A stretch of DNA of 64,000 nt. Origin: Beroe forskalii (taxonomy: Eukaryota; Ctenophora; Nuda; Beroida; Beroidae). The position numbers and the translations under genes were made by a program. The stretch is from the NCBI GenBank assembly GCA_011033025.1, contig WFMF01000030.1:620001-684000 (forward strand), written 5' to 3'. Position 1 is the stretch's first letter, and every line of letters begins with the position of its first letter. This document shows, in pieces, positions 1 through 14,198 of this stretch. The notes below the pieces were generated by a model. It saw only the letters and a program-made list of their open reading frames with translations. It was not told the origin of the DNA and did no database searches.

Positions 1-708
1 TATTTCCATTCTGGGCAACTTCATTCTTGCTTGTAAGGTTGAAAATATCTTTGTAGAACAAATACAGTCATCTTTGTAGTCAAGCCACAGAACTCTCTAA
101 CTGTAGTCTTAGATGGGATCCATGAAAGAAATGCCTTCATCAGAGAGCTACACAGAGCCAATAAAATGATATGGTTTTATGAAAGCTAACACTGTGGCAC
201 ACAGACTTGCAACCATGTTGTAAGTTTGTGACTGTGTTGTAAGCTGTGTTGTAAGTTTGAAAATATGGTTGATGGCCTATTGGTCCATAAAATGTCCTAG
301 TTAAGATTTCATACATTGTTTTCATTAATCAATTGTTTTATTCATCAATTTTCTTCATTGATATACTTACATGGCTAATCAATGAAAAAAGTTAATGAAT
401 GAAACAAGTTAATCAATATAAATCAAATGCCTATTGATTAGATTTATTCTGGAATTATTAGAAGGTTGATTCTGGGGATTATTAGAAGGTTGATTTGCAT
501 AATAAACTTAGTGCATGTTGTTGGTCATGATAGAACTTTCACAATTTTCTTGCTTACTGTTTTTTAAAAGGGTTTTATGGTTTTTGTATGTTTATGGTAT
601 TTTAGATTAGGTTTTCATTTAGATTTTTGCTAGTATGATGTACCTTGGGCTCACAAATAGGAGCTCTTAGATAAATTAATTAATTAATCATTCTGGAATA
701 TTTCTCAG
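1..708. other. intron or upstream flank of the SUGP1-like gene
   Basis: No coding exon is recognisable. The stretch is AT-rich and ends in a normal 3' splice site (TTTCTCAG, 701-708). At about 449-494 a 24-bp sequence containing ATTATTAGAAGGTTGATT is repeated twice in tandem. The first exons of the SUGP1-like gene must lie upstream of the window, because the exon at 709 starts in mid-codon. Confidence 0.6.
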
Positions 709-944
709 GATGGATCAGTTGCCATCAGCTCCACCAAACATCTTTGCCAATGATGGGAGCTTTTTTGATCAATTTAGGAAGAAAATTGCTAGTCAATCCA
801 AAAACTCTGAAGATGAAAGAAGTTGTTTAGAAAGTCCTAATTGTCAGAAACAGAGACCTGGATTCAGACCAAAAACAGCATGTAAACCTATCAACATCAA
901 AGCTTCACTGAAGAAGCAGCTTAAAAGTGATCTTGCTGTGAAGA
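709..944 (+). CDS. SUGP1: SUGP1-like exon with FANDGSF motif
   Basis: The acceptor TTTCTCAG lies directly before 709 and the donor AGA|GTAAGT directly after 944. It starts with the last base of a codon and ends with one base of the next. It encodes [11 protein letters not shown], matching the conserved N-terminal motif of SUGP1, followed by a Lys-rich tail with [17 protein letters not shown] Met codon at 710 is present but the acceptor argues for an internal exon. Confidence 0.8.
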
Positions 945-3900
945 GTAAGTATAATTTGTTCTACAGTAGTTCTGAGAAAGTGTTTATTGCATTATATTCT
1001 AATATTCAATTCTTTGGTGCCCTAATTGTATATTGACTTGAAACTTGGCAGAATCTAAATTTGTCATATCTGGTCATTCTAGTACAACATCTGAAGATGT
1101 TTGATGTTATTGATGATTCCAATAAAAAAAATATCTCCAGCTACTTTTTGAGGAGTTCTTTGCATGAAAGTAAAAGCTGATTAGTTTTAAGTATTCCTTG
1201 GGTTATAGCTAATCCAATTCTCACATCAGTTCTTAAGGTACTTTAGACTCGAAATCTGTGGTACCTTCACCTGTAACATCATCCTGCCCCACTCAACACA
1301 GATCCAGTTCAGTTACATCAAGGTAAAAGTGGAAACATCAACTTTAGATACCATATGTAGAATAACTTGAAATATATGGAAACAGTTGTCTGTTATGAAT
1401 CCTAGTCAAACTTTGTTCCCTATGTAATTCTTTGATCAACTCTCTTGGCCTCCTATTTAAATTGAAGGACAAGGAGATATTCAATTTCTTCCATTGAGTA
1501 CACTGGAAGACAACACAGGCTTACCTTCCAAAATTGGGTTGTATGGGTTACACTGTAACCAAGAGGATATTTATGAAAAGTGAGGGGATTTTGCCAAAAT
1601 TGAAACTCTACCCTATCATGCTAAATTTATAGTTCTAAATAGAATCTAGAAAATAAGGGACTTTTCACAAGAGAAATAGAGCCTCTATTATAAATTAAAA
1701 GGAACTAGAAAATTCCATTCAGTATAAATTGAAACATGCAATTGCACCCAATCCTTCCTTTCCTTGGTCCTTACCTGTGTTATTGAAACATGATCAAAAA
1801 GGAGAGTGACGCTTCTCTTACATTTAATTATCAATAGTGCAGACTTCCTTGTTCATTAACCAATATAAAAGTATTGTAGGGGTTATTTTTGGCCTGCATG
1901 CTCACTTTCAATGCTTAGATGGTCAACCCTCATGAAAAATTTACTGGTGATTTCTGGCAGGAAAACTTTCATTTTATTTTAAGCAAATCTACAATTTACA
2001 AATGTCATGAAATTGAATTTGTTCTGGAGTCAGCTTCAAATTTTAAACCTTGATAATTGTCGCCTACAGCACATATTGCAATCTCGTTTTTGATCAGAGT
2101 AATCTTGGTCCATTTATTCATGGAAGTTTTTGGCAAAGTTGTTCATATTATGTTTGTAAGATTGTTGAAATTTTAGCTTTCAGTATACTGGAACTATTTA
2201 GCAAAGTTGTTCAAGAATTGGTTCCATAGTCAGATTAATGTGCGAAATTCTTGAACTTTTCACCTGCAGTGGGCTATTGAGTATCTTTGGACATTTTTCT
2301 GTGAATTTGTTGCAGAATCAGCTTCAGATGATGAAGAAAGCTTCCAAAGATGTTCTGATAAAAAATGAATTAAGATAACCTGCCATAGGCACAAATTTTA
2401 CACAGGTAAAATTATACATGGAGTACCTAAAGAAGCAACTTTGCAAAAACGTCCATGATAACTCTGATAAAATAAGATCTCTCAATAGCCCGCCGCATGC
2501 GAAAATTTTAAGAATCTCACATTTAAAGCTGACTTTATAATTATATCTAAATTAAAATAGCATAGCCCCCTCCCCTCCACTGCCCTAATGGTAAAATACA
2601 TTATATCAGGTTTTCAAAAGATTGGAAGCCCCCCAGTCTCAATCCAGATACCAAGCACAAGTCCTCTTTGAATCTCCAGCAACATTGCCCAGCATCTGAG
2701 AAAAAGCCATCTCCAAACAGAACCTCCAAGAAGAAATCAGAGCGGTCACCAGAGGATCAGAGAAAGGAGCGGTCTGAAGAACGATCACCAGATAGAAGAA
2801 GGTGTGGGAGGCGATCTTCATCCAGGGATACGAGCAGACATTCCTCCTCAGAAAAGTCATCGAGTCCCAAAGAGAACTGTGTAGAAAATCTATCCCCTAC
2901 CTCATCAGGTTTGTTCTGCGAATTATTTCCAGAAGATGCTGCGAAGATCAAACGTGAATTTCTATCTCCATTCCATTCTCCCACCTTTTTATCCTTCTCG
3001 ATCCCGACTACATCATTTCATGAAAGATTTTTCCTCAGCAGATCAAAGCAGAAAACGGAAGCGTAAATCCCGATGGGGAGAAGGTCCTGCTGAGGTGGTG
3101 TCAACAATCCCTGCCCCGACAGCACTTGTCCCTGGTGATATCCCTGTTCCTGCCACCGTTCCTGGCACCATTCCAGGCGTTCCCGGCACCGTTCCCTGCG
3201 TTCCTGGCGCCATTCCTGGCGTTCCTGGCACCATTCCAGGCGTTCCTGGCACCGTTCCAAGCGTTCCTGGCTCTGTCCCTGGCTCTGTCCCTGGCTCTGT
3301 CCCTGCTACTAAACCTGTTATTGCAATGATCAACGGAGTCCCTGTCGTGGTGCCTACTGTGGTTGGTCTTTCAGTGTAAATTACATTTACCTAATTTCAA
3401 TACTTTATTAACATGATTCCATGTATGAAAACTCGTGTACAGGAACTTCGTTGATGAAAATCCTGATTCCTCGCAAGTTTTCCTCGTAACAGGAACCCGG
3501 GTGTTATGTGTGAAAGCTTATTGCTAATTTCTCCAACAATGTTGAGCTTCGTGATTTCGTATTTCTTTCTGGGCTGAATCGAATTGAGTTTTACGAATTG
3601 AGTTATCATATTTTAAATTCACTCCCCGCTTTTGCTTCGAATATAACGCCAGAATCCAGATCTATCCCACTACATTATTTCGTGATCTATTGACGATAAT
3701 CTGTCTTAGTGCTGTGTAACGGCAAACAAGGTGTCCACAGAACTCGACAAAGTCCTTTCACAGCTAGTCTAATAACATAATATGATATGCTTCATTAACC
3801 TCCCAGTCCCTCCTCAACATGCATGTTATTACACGTCACGTGACGAATAACGTGACCTGTCACGTGACCTTGTGTTGTTGCACGTGCACTCATCCTTCTG

Positions 3901-6900
3901 TGAGTGAGTGGTCGTGACGACAAGCACCGTTCTCAAGCACGTATCATGTGTAGCTGTTGTCATGGTGTGTGTAATACACTCCTTATTAAAATAACAGTTG
4001 CACCATTCGACCACCTGACACGCTCTCTTGCACGATGTTTAGGACGGGAGAGAGTTAAAATAGCACTAATGTTTTAACCGTTAGAGCACTGCGAGTAGAT
4101 TGTTCAACTATCTTACTAAGTAGACCGAAGCTCACAGAAATTTAATGTGTGTTATAAAACTGTGAAGTAAAAAGTCGTTGAGTGCAGGGCCGTAATTCTT
4201 AATTTCGAGTTGGGGGGGCTGGGCGAGCGAAGCGAGCCCAGGGAATGGGTCCAGGGGCGGAGCCCCTGGCGGCCGGGGTCTGGGGGCGCAGCCCCCAGCG
4301 GAGTCTAGGGGCAGAGCCCCTGGCCGAGGGTTAGGGGGGCGGAGCCCCCCGGAAAATTTTTGGGTTTTTCAATGTCTGAGAATGAATTTTGGGCTACAGA
4401 AATGGGTAAGAATCGTGAAAATTATGAGTCGTATAAAATGGTACTTGAGCAATTTTTCATGTTAAAAAACCGTGTGCAGACATATTGTGCCTCATAATCC
4501 TCCTTACCCAACTGATGACCCATTGTTAGCCCAGAGCACTTGTTTTAAGGCGTTAAATTATTATGAACATCATTGAATCTTTTGACTTCCCAAGATATCC
4601 CTGAGGCTGAAGGAGTCATGATCATTGAAAGCGAGCTCCAGATGGACAGAGTGTCTCCTAACCATTTGGCGAAACGGTCTGCCCAAAGTACACAAGCAAG
4701 GCACCCAACTCCGCCCCATCATTAGCATGACAGGTGCATTCAACCACCGTTTCGCCCAATGGTTAGAAAACACTCTATCCTCCATCCGGAGCTCGTCCTC
4801 AATCATTGAATCTTTTTTATTCATTCGAGTTTGTCACTTGCATAAATCTATGAGCATGTTATGAGCATGATATGAGCACGATATTTAGTTATTCCTTTCC
4901 TTATTATTATTATTTTTGCCTACTTACTATGGAGACATGGATTTATTTCAGCACTTCTGTACTGTGGTTTGTAGATAAAAAATACCATGATGAACCTACA
5001 AACTAGCATACATGAAGAGTTGATATGATGTTGAAACCTTCACAATTGCGAATGATGCATCAATATCATTCCCCATTCAATGAGTAAACTGTAAAGATCA
5101 GTAAAGTTGGAAATTTTAACAGGGAGTTAAAAATTTTTTGAGTCAGTTCAAAAATCTTGGGGGGGCTTCAGCCCCCCTAGCCCCCCCCCCGGGAATTACG
5201 GCCCTGGTTGAGTGCACCTACTTTACTGCACTCCTACTCAACTTCAATTGCTCCATCCCTCCAGGCGGACACGCCCCAAGAGGTGACCCTGAAAGCGCTG
5301 TCTACCCTCACCAAGACAGCAGACAACCGCAACAAGTACGAGTATGACAGTGACGAGGAAACAGAGAACGGAACGTGGGAACACAAGCAGCGGGCTCAGG
5401 AACTCGAGTGCACTGCACGTGAGTTACTTTAGCTCAGTGCTGGGTTGAGTGACGAGGTGAACCAACTTAGGGCACCTCGTCACTCAACCCACCAGGGCCT
5501 AAGTTGAGTGTAAATCAACCCACCAGGGCTTAAGTTGAGTGTAAATCTAAGCTGTTTCGCATTAAACATTGAGCAGGGCTGGGCAGTTCAGCCTGAATTA
5601 CTGTGAATTGAGTCAATTTACTTCAATTTCTAGCGCTCTAAGCTATTCCAAACTTAAGTAAAATGAAACTTTCACGTTATTCAGGACCGAAGTGTTCCTG
5701 TATATTAGTGCAACGTACGCTACACATTTTAAATTTTAATACTCCAGCATTCAGTGAACATATTTGATTTTTATACGTTCCTATAACTGTTGGGTAAGCA
5801 TGGCTTTTGTTTTGGTCGACTACTTTATGCGTCCTGCCCACTCATCATTGCCTCATGAGCGAGTCTCGATGTCTAGCTGTACCAAACACCGCATCGCACA
5901 TGACGTAACTCTCAAACCAGGAGTGGTTTTTAGGGAAAATAATCAGCGTTTTTCTGGTGAAATTAGGTTGAAATGGGTCCTTTATTACGAATCGCTTGGT
6001 TTTCCGCATGTTGCGTTTCTTCAAGCCTTTGTTTTTTGGGCGTGAATTTGCCATGAAAATGATATGCATTTTAAACAAAGTTTGCTGCGCTTTATATGCA
6101 ATAGTTAGCAAATCTTAGTGAATGCTATTATGAATGGATGGATAAATGAGTGGTCGAATATTATATGCGTATTTATTTTACGGTCTCCCTTTTCTTCAGA
6201 TCAGTACCGAAATCAGAATTCAGAATATCATGTCTATGAAATGGTCATGTGCACAAACTTTCCATATGACACAATGATTTCAACTTTTCAATGTCGATAT
6301 TGTTAAATAATCAGAGTTTATTGAACTGTGCATGATGTAGAGATTCACCATCGAAATCATATTCCGTTTCCTTCTCGGCCCTACTGAATTATTGAATGTA
6401 GTAACAATAATTGCTCAAGAGTCTCCACTCTGCAATGCTCGATCGTCACACATAAGAGCATAAAACACGTGATCTATGTTCATCTGTTAGCCCAATCGTA
6501 ATCGGCCCCTTTGCAACGTAAAACCATTCGAACCTATCCACTCCATAGAAATAGAGCTAATTCCTTTCTGACCTTCTCCGCCTGTTACCCGATAATTAGA
6601 GCTATGTTCCCTGATAATTAGAGTTCTGCAGTATAAACCTAGTTCCGTTGAAATGTTCTTGGTGTACGATTTAGCAGGAATCATTACATCGACGAAGATT
6701 TTGCAGACGATAAAGCAGCAATAATTATAATGAGGGAGACCATGGTCTATTCCACCTATTTAAGTTATATTGGATGAATCACATGAATCACGATATACGG
6801 TGTATCGCTTGAGGCCCCGGTTGGAATAAAGGTTAGGCTGGTTGCCAATCCTGTGCGAGCGAAGCGAGCACGGTAGCTTTTGGTTGAGAGCGAGGTGCCG

Positions 6901-9900
6901 CGAAGCGGCGCCGAGCGAGCTGCAGCAGGGGTCTGGGGGCGCAGCCCCCAGCGGGGTCCAGGGGCAGAGCCCCTGGTGGGGGGAAAATTTTTGCTAAAAA
7001 TGTATAATTTTGCAGGGTTTTCCTTCATTTGAGCAAGAAAATATCCGAGATTTAAACAGCGTGTTTCATTCAAAAATCTCTAATTTTTTGATTCAGAAGC
7101 CCCGAGTAGGCTACACATTATGTAATTCATGATTATTTCCACCTGACAGACAAAATTTGAATCACTTACTCACTGCTCACTATTCTTTTACTCAACCAAT
7201 TGATGAATTGTAAAAGTAAATGTTCATGTTTCAAAGATCAATTGTGTGTCAGGCTTATAACTTAATAACTAACAAATATAATCAGCTAAAAGGCTGTCGT
7301 TTGATATATTACTATCCTAAAAAATGGAAGCACAGATTTTTTGTTTGATAAGCGATTCAAAACGTCACCTTTACTCATACACAGGAGTTCGAAAAAAACA
7401 AATTTCAGGCTGAATATTGATCATGATTTAATATTGTCTATGTGTCGCTGTATCTTGAATACGAATATTAGATATACTCCTGGTTTTTATTTCTAATTGG
7501 ATTTTTGTTTTTGTTAAAATTAAGTCCACTCCTTAAAAGTTAAAACTCGATCAGATCACGCCGACTGGAAGTGCAACCACCGCTTTAGAGAGCTTGCAAG
7601 TTGCTGCTCTCAGCAGCAGTGTTTTACTACAGCTCACCCTCACAATAATCTAATCAGGTGCAACCAGGATCGCAACCAGGATTGCTAGAGAGCCTCCAGG
7701 ATTGTAAGCGGAGCTTACAATCCTCTGAAAAAAGTAACAAGTTGGGTTGCTCTGGTTGCGCTAGCATGGTCCATGGAATTCTGGATATATGCTGGATATT
7801 ATGAGGGAAGTAGATAGACTACGCATATCCTTCAGCTGTAGTAATTATTAAAGCGAGAAGGTGTAATATCATAATATGAATGATACCAACGTAGTAGGTA
7901 CGTTATTCAGTGTTTCTAATCCTGACTAGTGCTAAGAATAAAATGGGAATTTTATGCATTGCATACTGATGGTGATACAGTGAGTAGCAAACTATGATTG
8001 CACGTTTCACTCTCCATTTTTGAAAACTGACTGATGTAACAGTAAAATTGTAGCTGCACACCTAATTTTAAGTCGTTAAATTCTGAAATTTCATGGTTGC
8101 TTTAACAAATAATGTTGCCCAGCTAGGATTGCCAGGATTGCAGGTTATTCCAACCGGGCTTGAGGCTATGCTCTCCGCAATATTCTCACTATACTAACTT
8201 ACTACCAGTATAGTAAGTTAAGAGCTGTGTGAAGAACGGCACATATTTTGTTATAGTTACACATTAATAATAACGTAGACAAACAACTCTGTGGACACAC
8301 CAATCCATGAGTTACGTACACAAAATGGTGTAAATTGACACGACACAGTTTCGGATTACCATTATATGCCTGGAAAGGTCTGGGAGTATTGAACTATTTT
8401 GCTAAAAGCGGTCTCTGGACTGAGGCTGCCTCTCCTCAGTCGTGTGTCTGGTGATCCTACTTCTCTACATTCTGATGAAACAACATAGAAACTCCTAAGT
8501 TCTGGACATCCTGAGACGCCTCCTGAGTCCCGGCCATTCGTTTCTCAGTCATTGCATTGTGAAGATAAACCAATAGACTACAGTCTACGAGTAACATTAG
8601 AGATGTTTCTACATCAAGGCAATATATTACAGCATAGTCGAGTCCCCAAATACCTGCAACGTTTTACAACAGATATCCAGCTCTATTTGTTGCAGCTCAC
8701 GATTTCCTGATGAGACTTCATGATATGTCAGGCTTTTTGTTGAGCATAAGCCCTATTATATAGCTGCTAGGGGATTACGCTCCTCTGCCAACAGCTCCTA
8801 CTGAGCTACAGATTGTAATACTCGATAAACGGATAAATGGCAACTGGTCACATTTGAGAGCCACGTAGTTTCTATGGATTTAAATAGTACGTTAGTGACA
8901 TTGAACTGCCTGTTCTTTGTTCGGGAATAAAGGCTTTAGGATATCTGTCATGAGTGATATCTTGCAGATATCCCATCTAACCGGGGTGAGAGTATAGTAC
9001 AAAAGAAATATATGACATGACGTTTACCACAGCTCCTAGCCCTATTGATGTGTAGTAATGATATCCGCCTCCTTGAGATAACCATTGGTCCTGAGAGGTG
9101 ATGTCACTGTCATGTTTTAACATAGTAAATTGACGGCATTAGACCGCCTATGTAAGAGTGGAAGGTTTAGCTGCCTAGTAAGTAGTGGTAACTAGTGGGC
9201 TGTATATTGTTACATAATGATGACAGGGCACGCTACTGACATGGACTAACCAGACATTTAAACTTGTCAAGGTCTAAGAGTAGTAACTCTCCTTGGAATG
9301 TAGAACATCGAGATCTATGTGACATGTGCGATTATGTTAGGCGGTTTAGAAACGTCATCCATCCGTCATTTAAAATATTAATCGTGATGTCATCTTCAAC
9401 TTAAGATTGTTTATGCGGGACTTCGACTCGTGGTGTTTCAAGTGTTATGGTTCATTCAGAAATTCATTTAAATCTGGAAATTTTTGTTGCAATAGTGAAT
9501 AAATAAGCAACACATCTGAGGTGGTTCAAGGAATAATACTAAAATCTGATAATCTGTATCTCCCACTCATAACACTTTCTTTCAATTCATGAGATAGTCC
9601 TTTACACAGTGAAAACTACATTTACAACTTGATTGTACATTCTCTGATGGCACTTTTACTCTTTTATGCCTCATCTTTCTCTGAATAATCAATACTACAA
9701 TTGTATACTAAAAGGTGGTGCAGTGCCTATTATAGTGCTGTCTTTCATTGTGCTCTTTCTAACCTCGTGATCACGTTATGACGTCACGTGGCCTCATGTC
9801 ACGTGTTGTTGGATAATTCCGAATTCTGCCATCCAGGATAACTGTCCTACTTTCAAGTGTCATGAAGGATCCACAACTTCAGAATCTGGAAATTTCTGTT

Positions 9901-12900
9901 AAAACAGTAAATGAAATGGTCTCAGTTCTAGAAATGATGTAGTCACCATAGTCACATGTGTCACGTGACTATGCCTGGTCACGTGTCACGTGCAGTAGAT
10001 TAATGAGCGTCTCTGCAGGGGAGTTTTACCACTCACTGCAAGAGTCCCACCTCACTCACTGTGCGCAGTGATTAGGTAGCTGACTGAGAATGACGTCATT
10101 ACCATGGCTTAGAATGGTGAACTCATGATGCCGGACTGTATATGGTGGCTGCGAATGTGGTGTTGCTGTTAGACCATGTGAAGAGAGGAGAGAGTGTGCT
10201 TGTAGTGTTTGGAGTAATGACCTTCTGAGACTCTAACTCATGAGAAATGAGAAGGTGTGAACTGTGAGTGCTAGAACACAGTCAGCAACTCGCCGACCTC
10301 TGGTTTCCGACAAAGCACCTATCACGATTCACGTCTCTAGATAAAATGACATTTTTTGTCCCAAAGAAGTCTTAAATTTCCCCAACGACCGCAATAAGCA
10401 CACACGTTTTTATTCAACTTTCAAGTCGCATTCTGAGTGGTCGATAATCGATGTCAAAGGGACCTCGACTGAGCTAAATCTAATGCCAACAATTGCTACT
10501 AAACCCCTATTCTTAAAAGCCAATCATCGTAGACACTGCAGCCTTATTGATGCTAAGCGAGGTCAATGCTTGTGACAGCTGAAGTTTTTGTGATATTTTT
10601 TAGATGAAAAGGCCCGCTCGAGAATACCATGGAAAGTGATACACACGACCAAGCGTGAGGTGATAATTCAGAAGGAAAGTCAGGAGTGCATGTGCAGTGA
10701 TCTCCCTCTCTCTCTTTCTCTCTAATTAATCTCCCGTATATTGTCTATACACACTCCAGTGAAAACACACACTCCAGTGAAAACACACACTCTACATCTT
10801 AAGGGAGTAAGTAAGAGAGTACTATGATATATTGTTATACGGAGGAGAGCATAACATTATTATATGCAGCTGTTATTATACGCTCGGACATGCTTTATGA
10901 GTATTACAATTTACAATTTACTATAAAGTTAATGGTTCTATCATTAAACTCTTCTGTAATTTACAATGCTTATCGTATAATCATAAACTAGGTGTACAGG
11001 AACCGATGATCTTGTAAAATACACGGTCTGTAAAGTGTAAACGTCGGGAACGTATGAATTTGAATTAATCTGGGAGGTTGTGTTCAGAAACACTTTGTAT
11101 AGGTATGCCAACACTTAACACAATAGCTGCTCGGTTTATGACAATTTTACTTGCTCATCCGTAGGCTATTTACGTCTTGTCGGTAGCTCATGTAAAAATT
11201 TAAGATTATTAAGGGGTTTACCGGTTTCAGTTGCTTGAAAGCTAAAAGGTTAACTTTTATTTGTATGACCGTATAAAGGAAACACCAGTCTTTTGTTAAA
11301 GTGTATGGTGTCTCGCCGCTTTAAGCTGGTTTATAATTGCAGGCATTCCATTTTATATTCATTATAAAAGTGAGTATAATAATTATTGAAGCTGACCCAG
11401 ATGGAAATTCACGCTCAAATATGAACTCAAGAAGACTGTGGTATATATTTCACTACATGAACTAACTGATGCAATGGCACAGGTTAAAGTGTGGGGTTAA
11501 GATGACAATTAATGATTCTTCTTTAGTACTTTGTCAGTCCCGATAAGTGATTGACCACGCGATGAAAGTCCTATTACATGATTATAATTTTGTAGTGAAC
11601 CCTTATAACGCTAGTAGGGGGTTTGATTAGGGGGTTGAGGGGACTCAATTCTAGATTCAGCGGATTCTGGGTGCCAGAATATCCTTTACTTTTTTACTGT
11701 TAATGAAGGGCATTTTTTCAAATGGCTCTTGATTTTACTTTGTCCTTGATTTTGAAATTGCACCATTTTTTCTCATTTCTTCGTTTTCTGATTTTTCAAT
11801 TGGTTCCATTCTATTTATGAGTTTTTACATACCTGTTTTTGAAGTGTACTGTTTTTGTTTCTAATTTTTTCGCAGTTTCATCAAATGATACCATTTTAGT
11901 ATTTTTCACGCCTTTTTGGATGGCATTTTTTTCTGGGGGGGGGGGGGGGAGGGATGGCCAATAAATATTCCTGAGTGGCTCCTAGTCGTATGGTCCTAAG
12001 TAGCTACTGTACCAGACGCCCACGTCTGGTACTCACGTCTCACAGAAGCTCATAAAATAGGAATAGCCTACCCGCACTCAGAAAAAGCTGTTAAGACTTC
12101 AAGATGTCGTAGGCCACCATAACGTAATGAAGTAAGTCGATGACTTTGGCCTGCCTATTTGGTGCTCTCGAGGATTATATGTTGATGTTATTGGTGCTTA
12201 ATAACGGCTGCTAAAGAGTGGTGTCTTTGTCTATTCTCCTGTTCCCTTCCTACGACAACTGCCCCTACCGTCCTCTCCTCCTTGTTGAGTACAGACAATT
12301 TACCTAGGGAAGGGAGACGGGCATTGTTATAACTTACTGGAGCAGATAGAGTACTAGTCTACCAGAGCAGGTACCAGACGAAGAGTAAAGTACCAATATC
12401 TTCTGGATTCAGACTGTCTCCACAAGTCTCTCTGTTCTGAGTCGCCAGGGCAGCACTGCGCCTGCGAATGCAAATCATCCTCGAGCTCTCGAGAAATAAG
12501 CGATTCTCTATGGCATCAACTATCCACACAGATCTATGAAAATTGCATCGCTTCGTGCTTCATACGACCACTATAGTCTTGGGGTCTCCTTGATGATTAT
12601 ATTCACTATTCATTGAGTCGCCAGCATCTTGATTCACATGACTTCTAGGAGCACAAAACACAGTTTATAATACCGTTACATACATTGAAATATAGGTCCT
12701 TGATTTCTAATTGTCTGCAGTCTGCTACTACAACATGACACGTGACCCAGCTATTTCCAACGATATTTCACCCCTACTGTAATTATTCTACCAAATTTGT
12801 ATCTAGTTGTAATAGCATCCTGAACTCCGAATTCGGACGCACAATGTTCATGGCATTGTGAGTCAATGGATTATGTAAAGACATAGTACTAAAATTTGTT

Positions 12901-14162
12901 CTAAATACCAAATACCGTAAGTACGTTGCTCTATTGAGAACTTTAGAAGGGAACTTATTCATAATTTTGAATACTGAGATTTAACGATCTATAATATTCA
13001 TTCATTGAGCTAATTATCATTATTTTACGACTCTCGTGCAAGTAACTGATGTACAATCATTTTATATTGAGAGTATAACTATTACGGTAGTATAATAACG
13101 CCTCAAAAGTGTTGCACCAATTTGCACTCTCGGCCTCCCCTCATGCAATTACAACAACATTCACATCCGCCTCCTAATCGTGATTAGAGCTCCTACACTC
13201 CTCACACCATGACAGTGTGTGCAGCTGCTGTGCTGCTATTTCCACTACAGAGTTGAGTAATCATGGAGACCTTGTCCTGAACTATAGTTAGTTGAGAGTG
13301 ACGTCACTATCATGGCTTATAGTTGTGGAGTTGATGACGTTGAACTGCCTAGTGATCGTATGTGGCGTGTATATAAACCTTGGGATGTGTTATTAAATGG
13401 CAGATCTAATAGCGCAGTATCCCTCCACTGGCAGGCACCATCTCACCACCTAGTGAACAGTGTGGAGGCTAATTTACACCACGTTCACTGGGCCGATCTG
13501 CTGCATGAATAGGCAGTGCCATTCTCTTGCAACAAGAGAGCGAAATACGCTTTCACGCGAAGCACAATTATACTCCCCCAGTCATACGCGCTCAGAATAT
13601 ACGCAAATTCCTACGCGTACATTCTCTGGGTAGACTCACGGACTCACACATAAACTTCTTTCAAATCTACAGACTGCGGTCTGGAACTTGTAAAGGAGGA
13701 AGTGGGTTGTAGTTTGTGACTCAATGGTCACGATAATGTCAACAACTTGAGTTTTCTTAGTGCTAGTTCAGTAGTTCGTCCTATTTCCCAATTACAGCTG
13801 AAAATAAGCGGTTATTGTTCTATCGCGTTTAATAATTAATAAGTATCCCTGTTTATTATCTGTCTGATAACTAGATAGTAGATACTCAGATAAGACCCCC
13901 ATATTATAGTACGGAATACCTCGTATCATATCTAAATTATCCCCCAAGAAAAGAGGCCCCAATTTCAAGGATTCTGGGGGATTTGAACAGATTGGGGAGT
14001 AAAAAATGAGTGGGGATTAGGATCTGGCAGAAGAATTTCAACATTTTGGTTTATATCCAATTTCCGCGAGTATTATTTTTCAAGGTGACCACTTACCAGA
14101 CCGTATGTTGAGATGTCACAATTAACATGAACACTGAACAAGGATAGTATTATGATGTTATA

Positions 14163-14198
<36 letters not shown>

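Noticed and set aside
944-3039. Hidden SURP domains in the 5' introns of the SUGP1-like gene
   Set aside because: I looked for a FVAxxGxxxE or FLYxxxxxYYRxK pattern in all frames and saw none; a profile search would settle it.
2668-3379. Two overlapping frames as separate genes (2668-3066 and 2936-3379)
   Set aside because: They are consecutive exons of the SUGP1-like gene joined by a 130-bp intron (2909-3038).
5574-5600. Left end of another hAT element (CAGGGCTGGGCAG)
   Set aside because: No matching right end or 8-bp duplication was found nearby.
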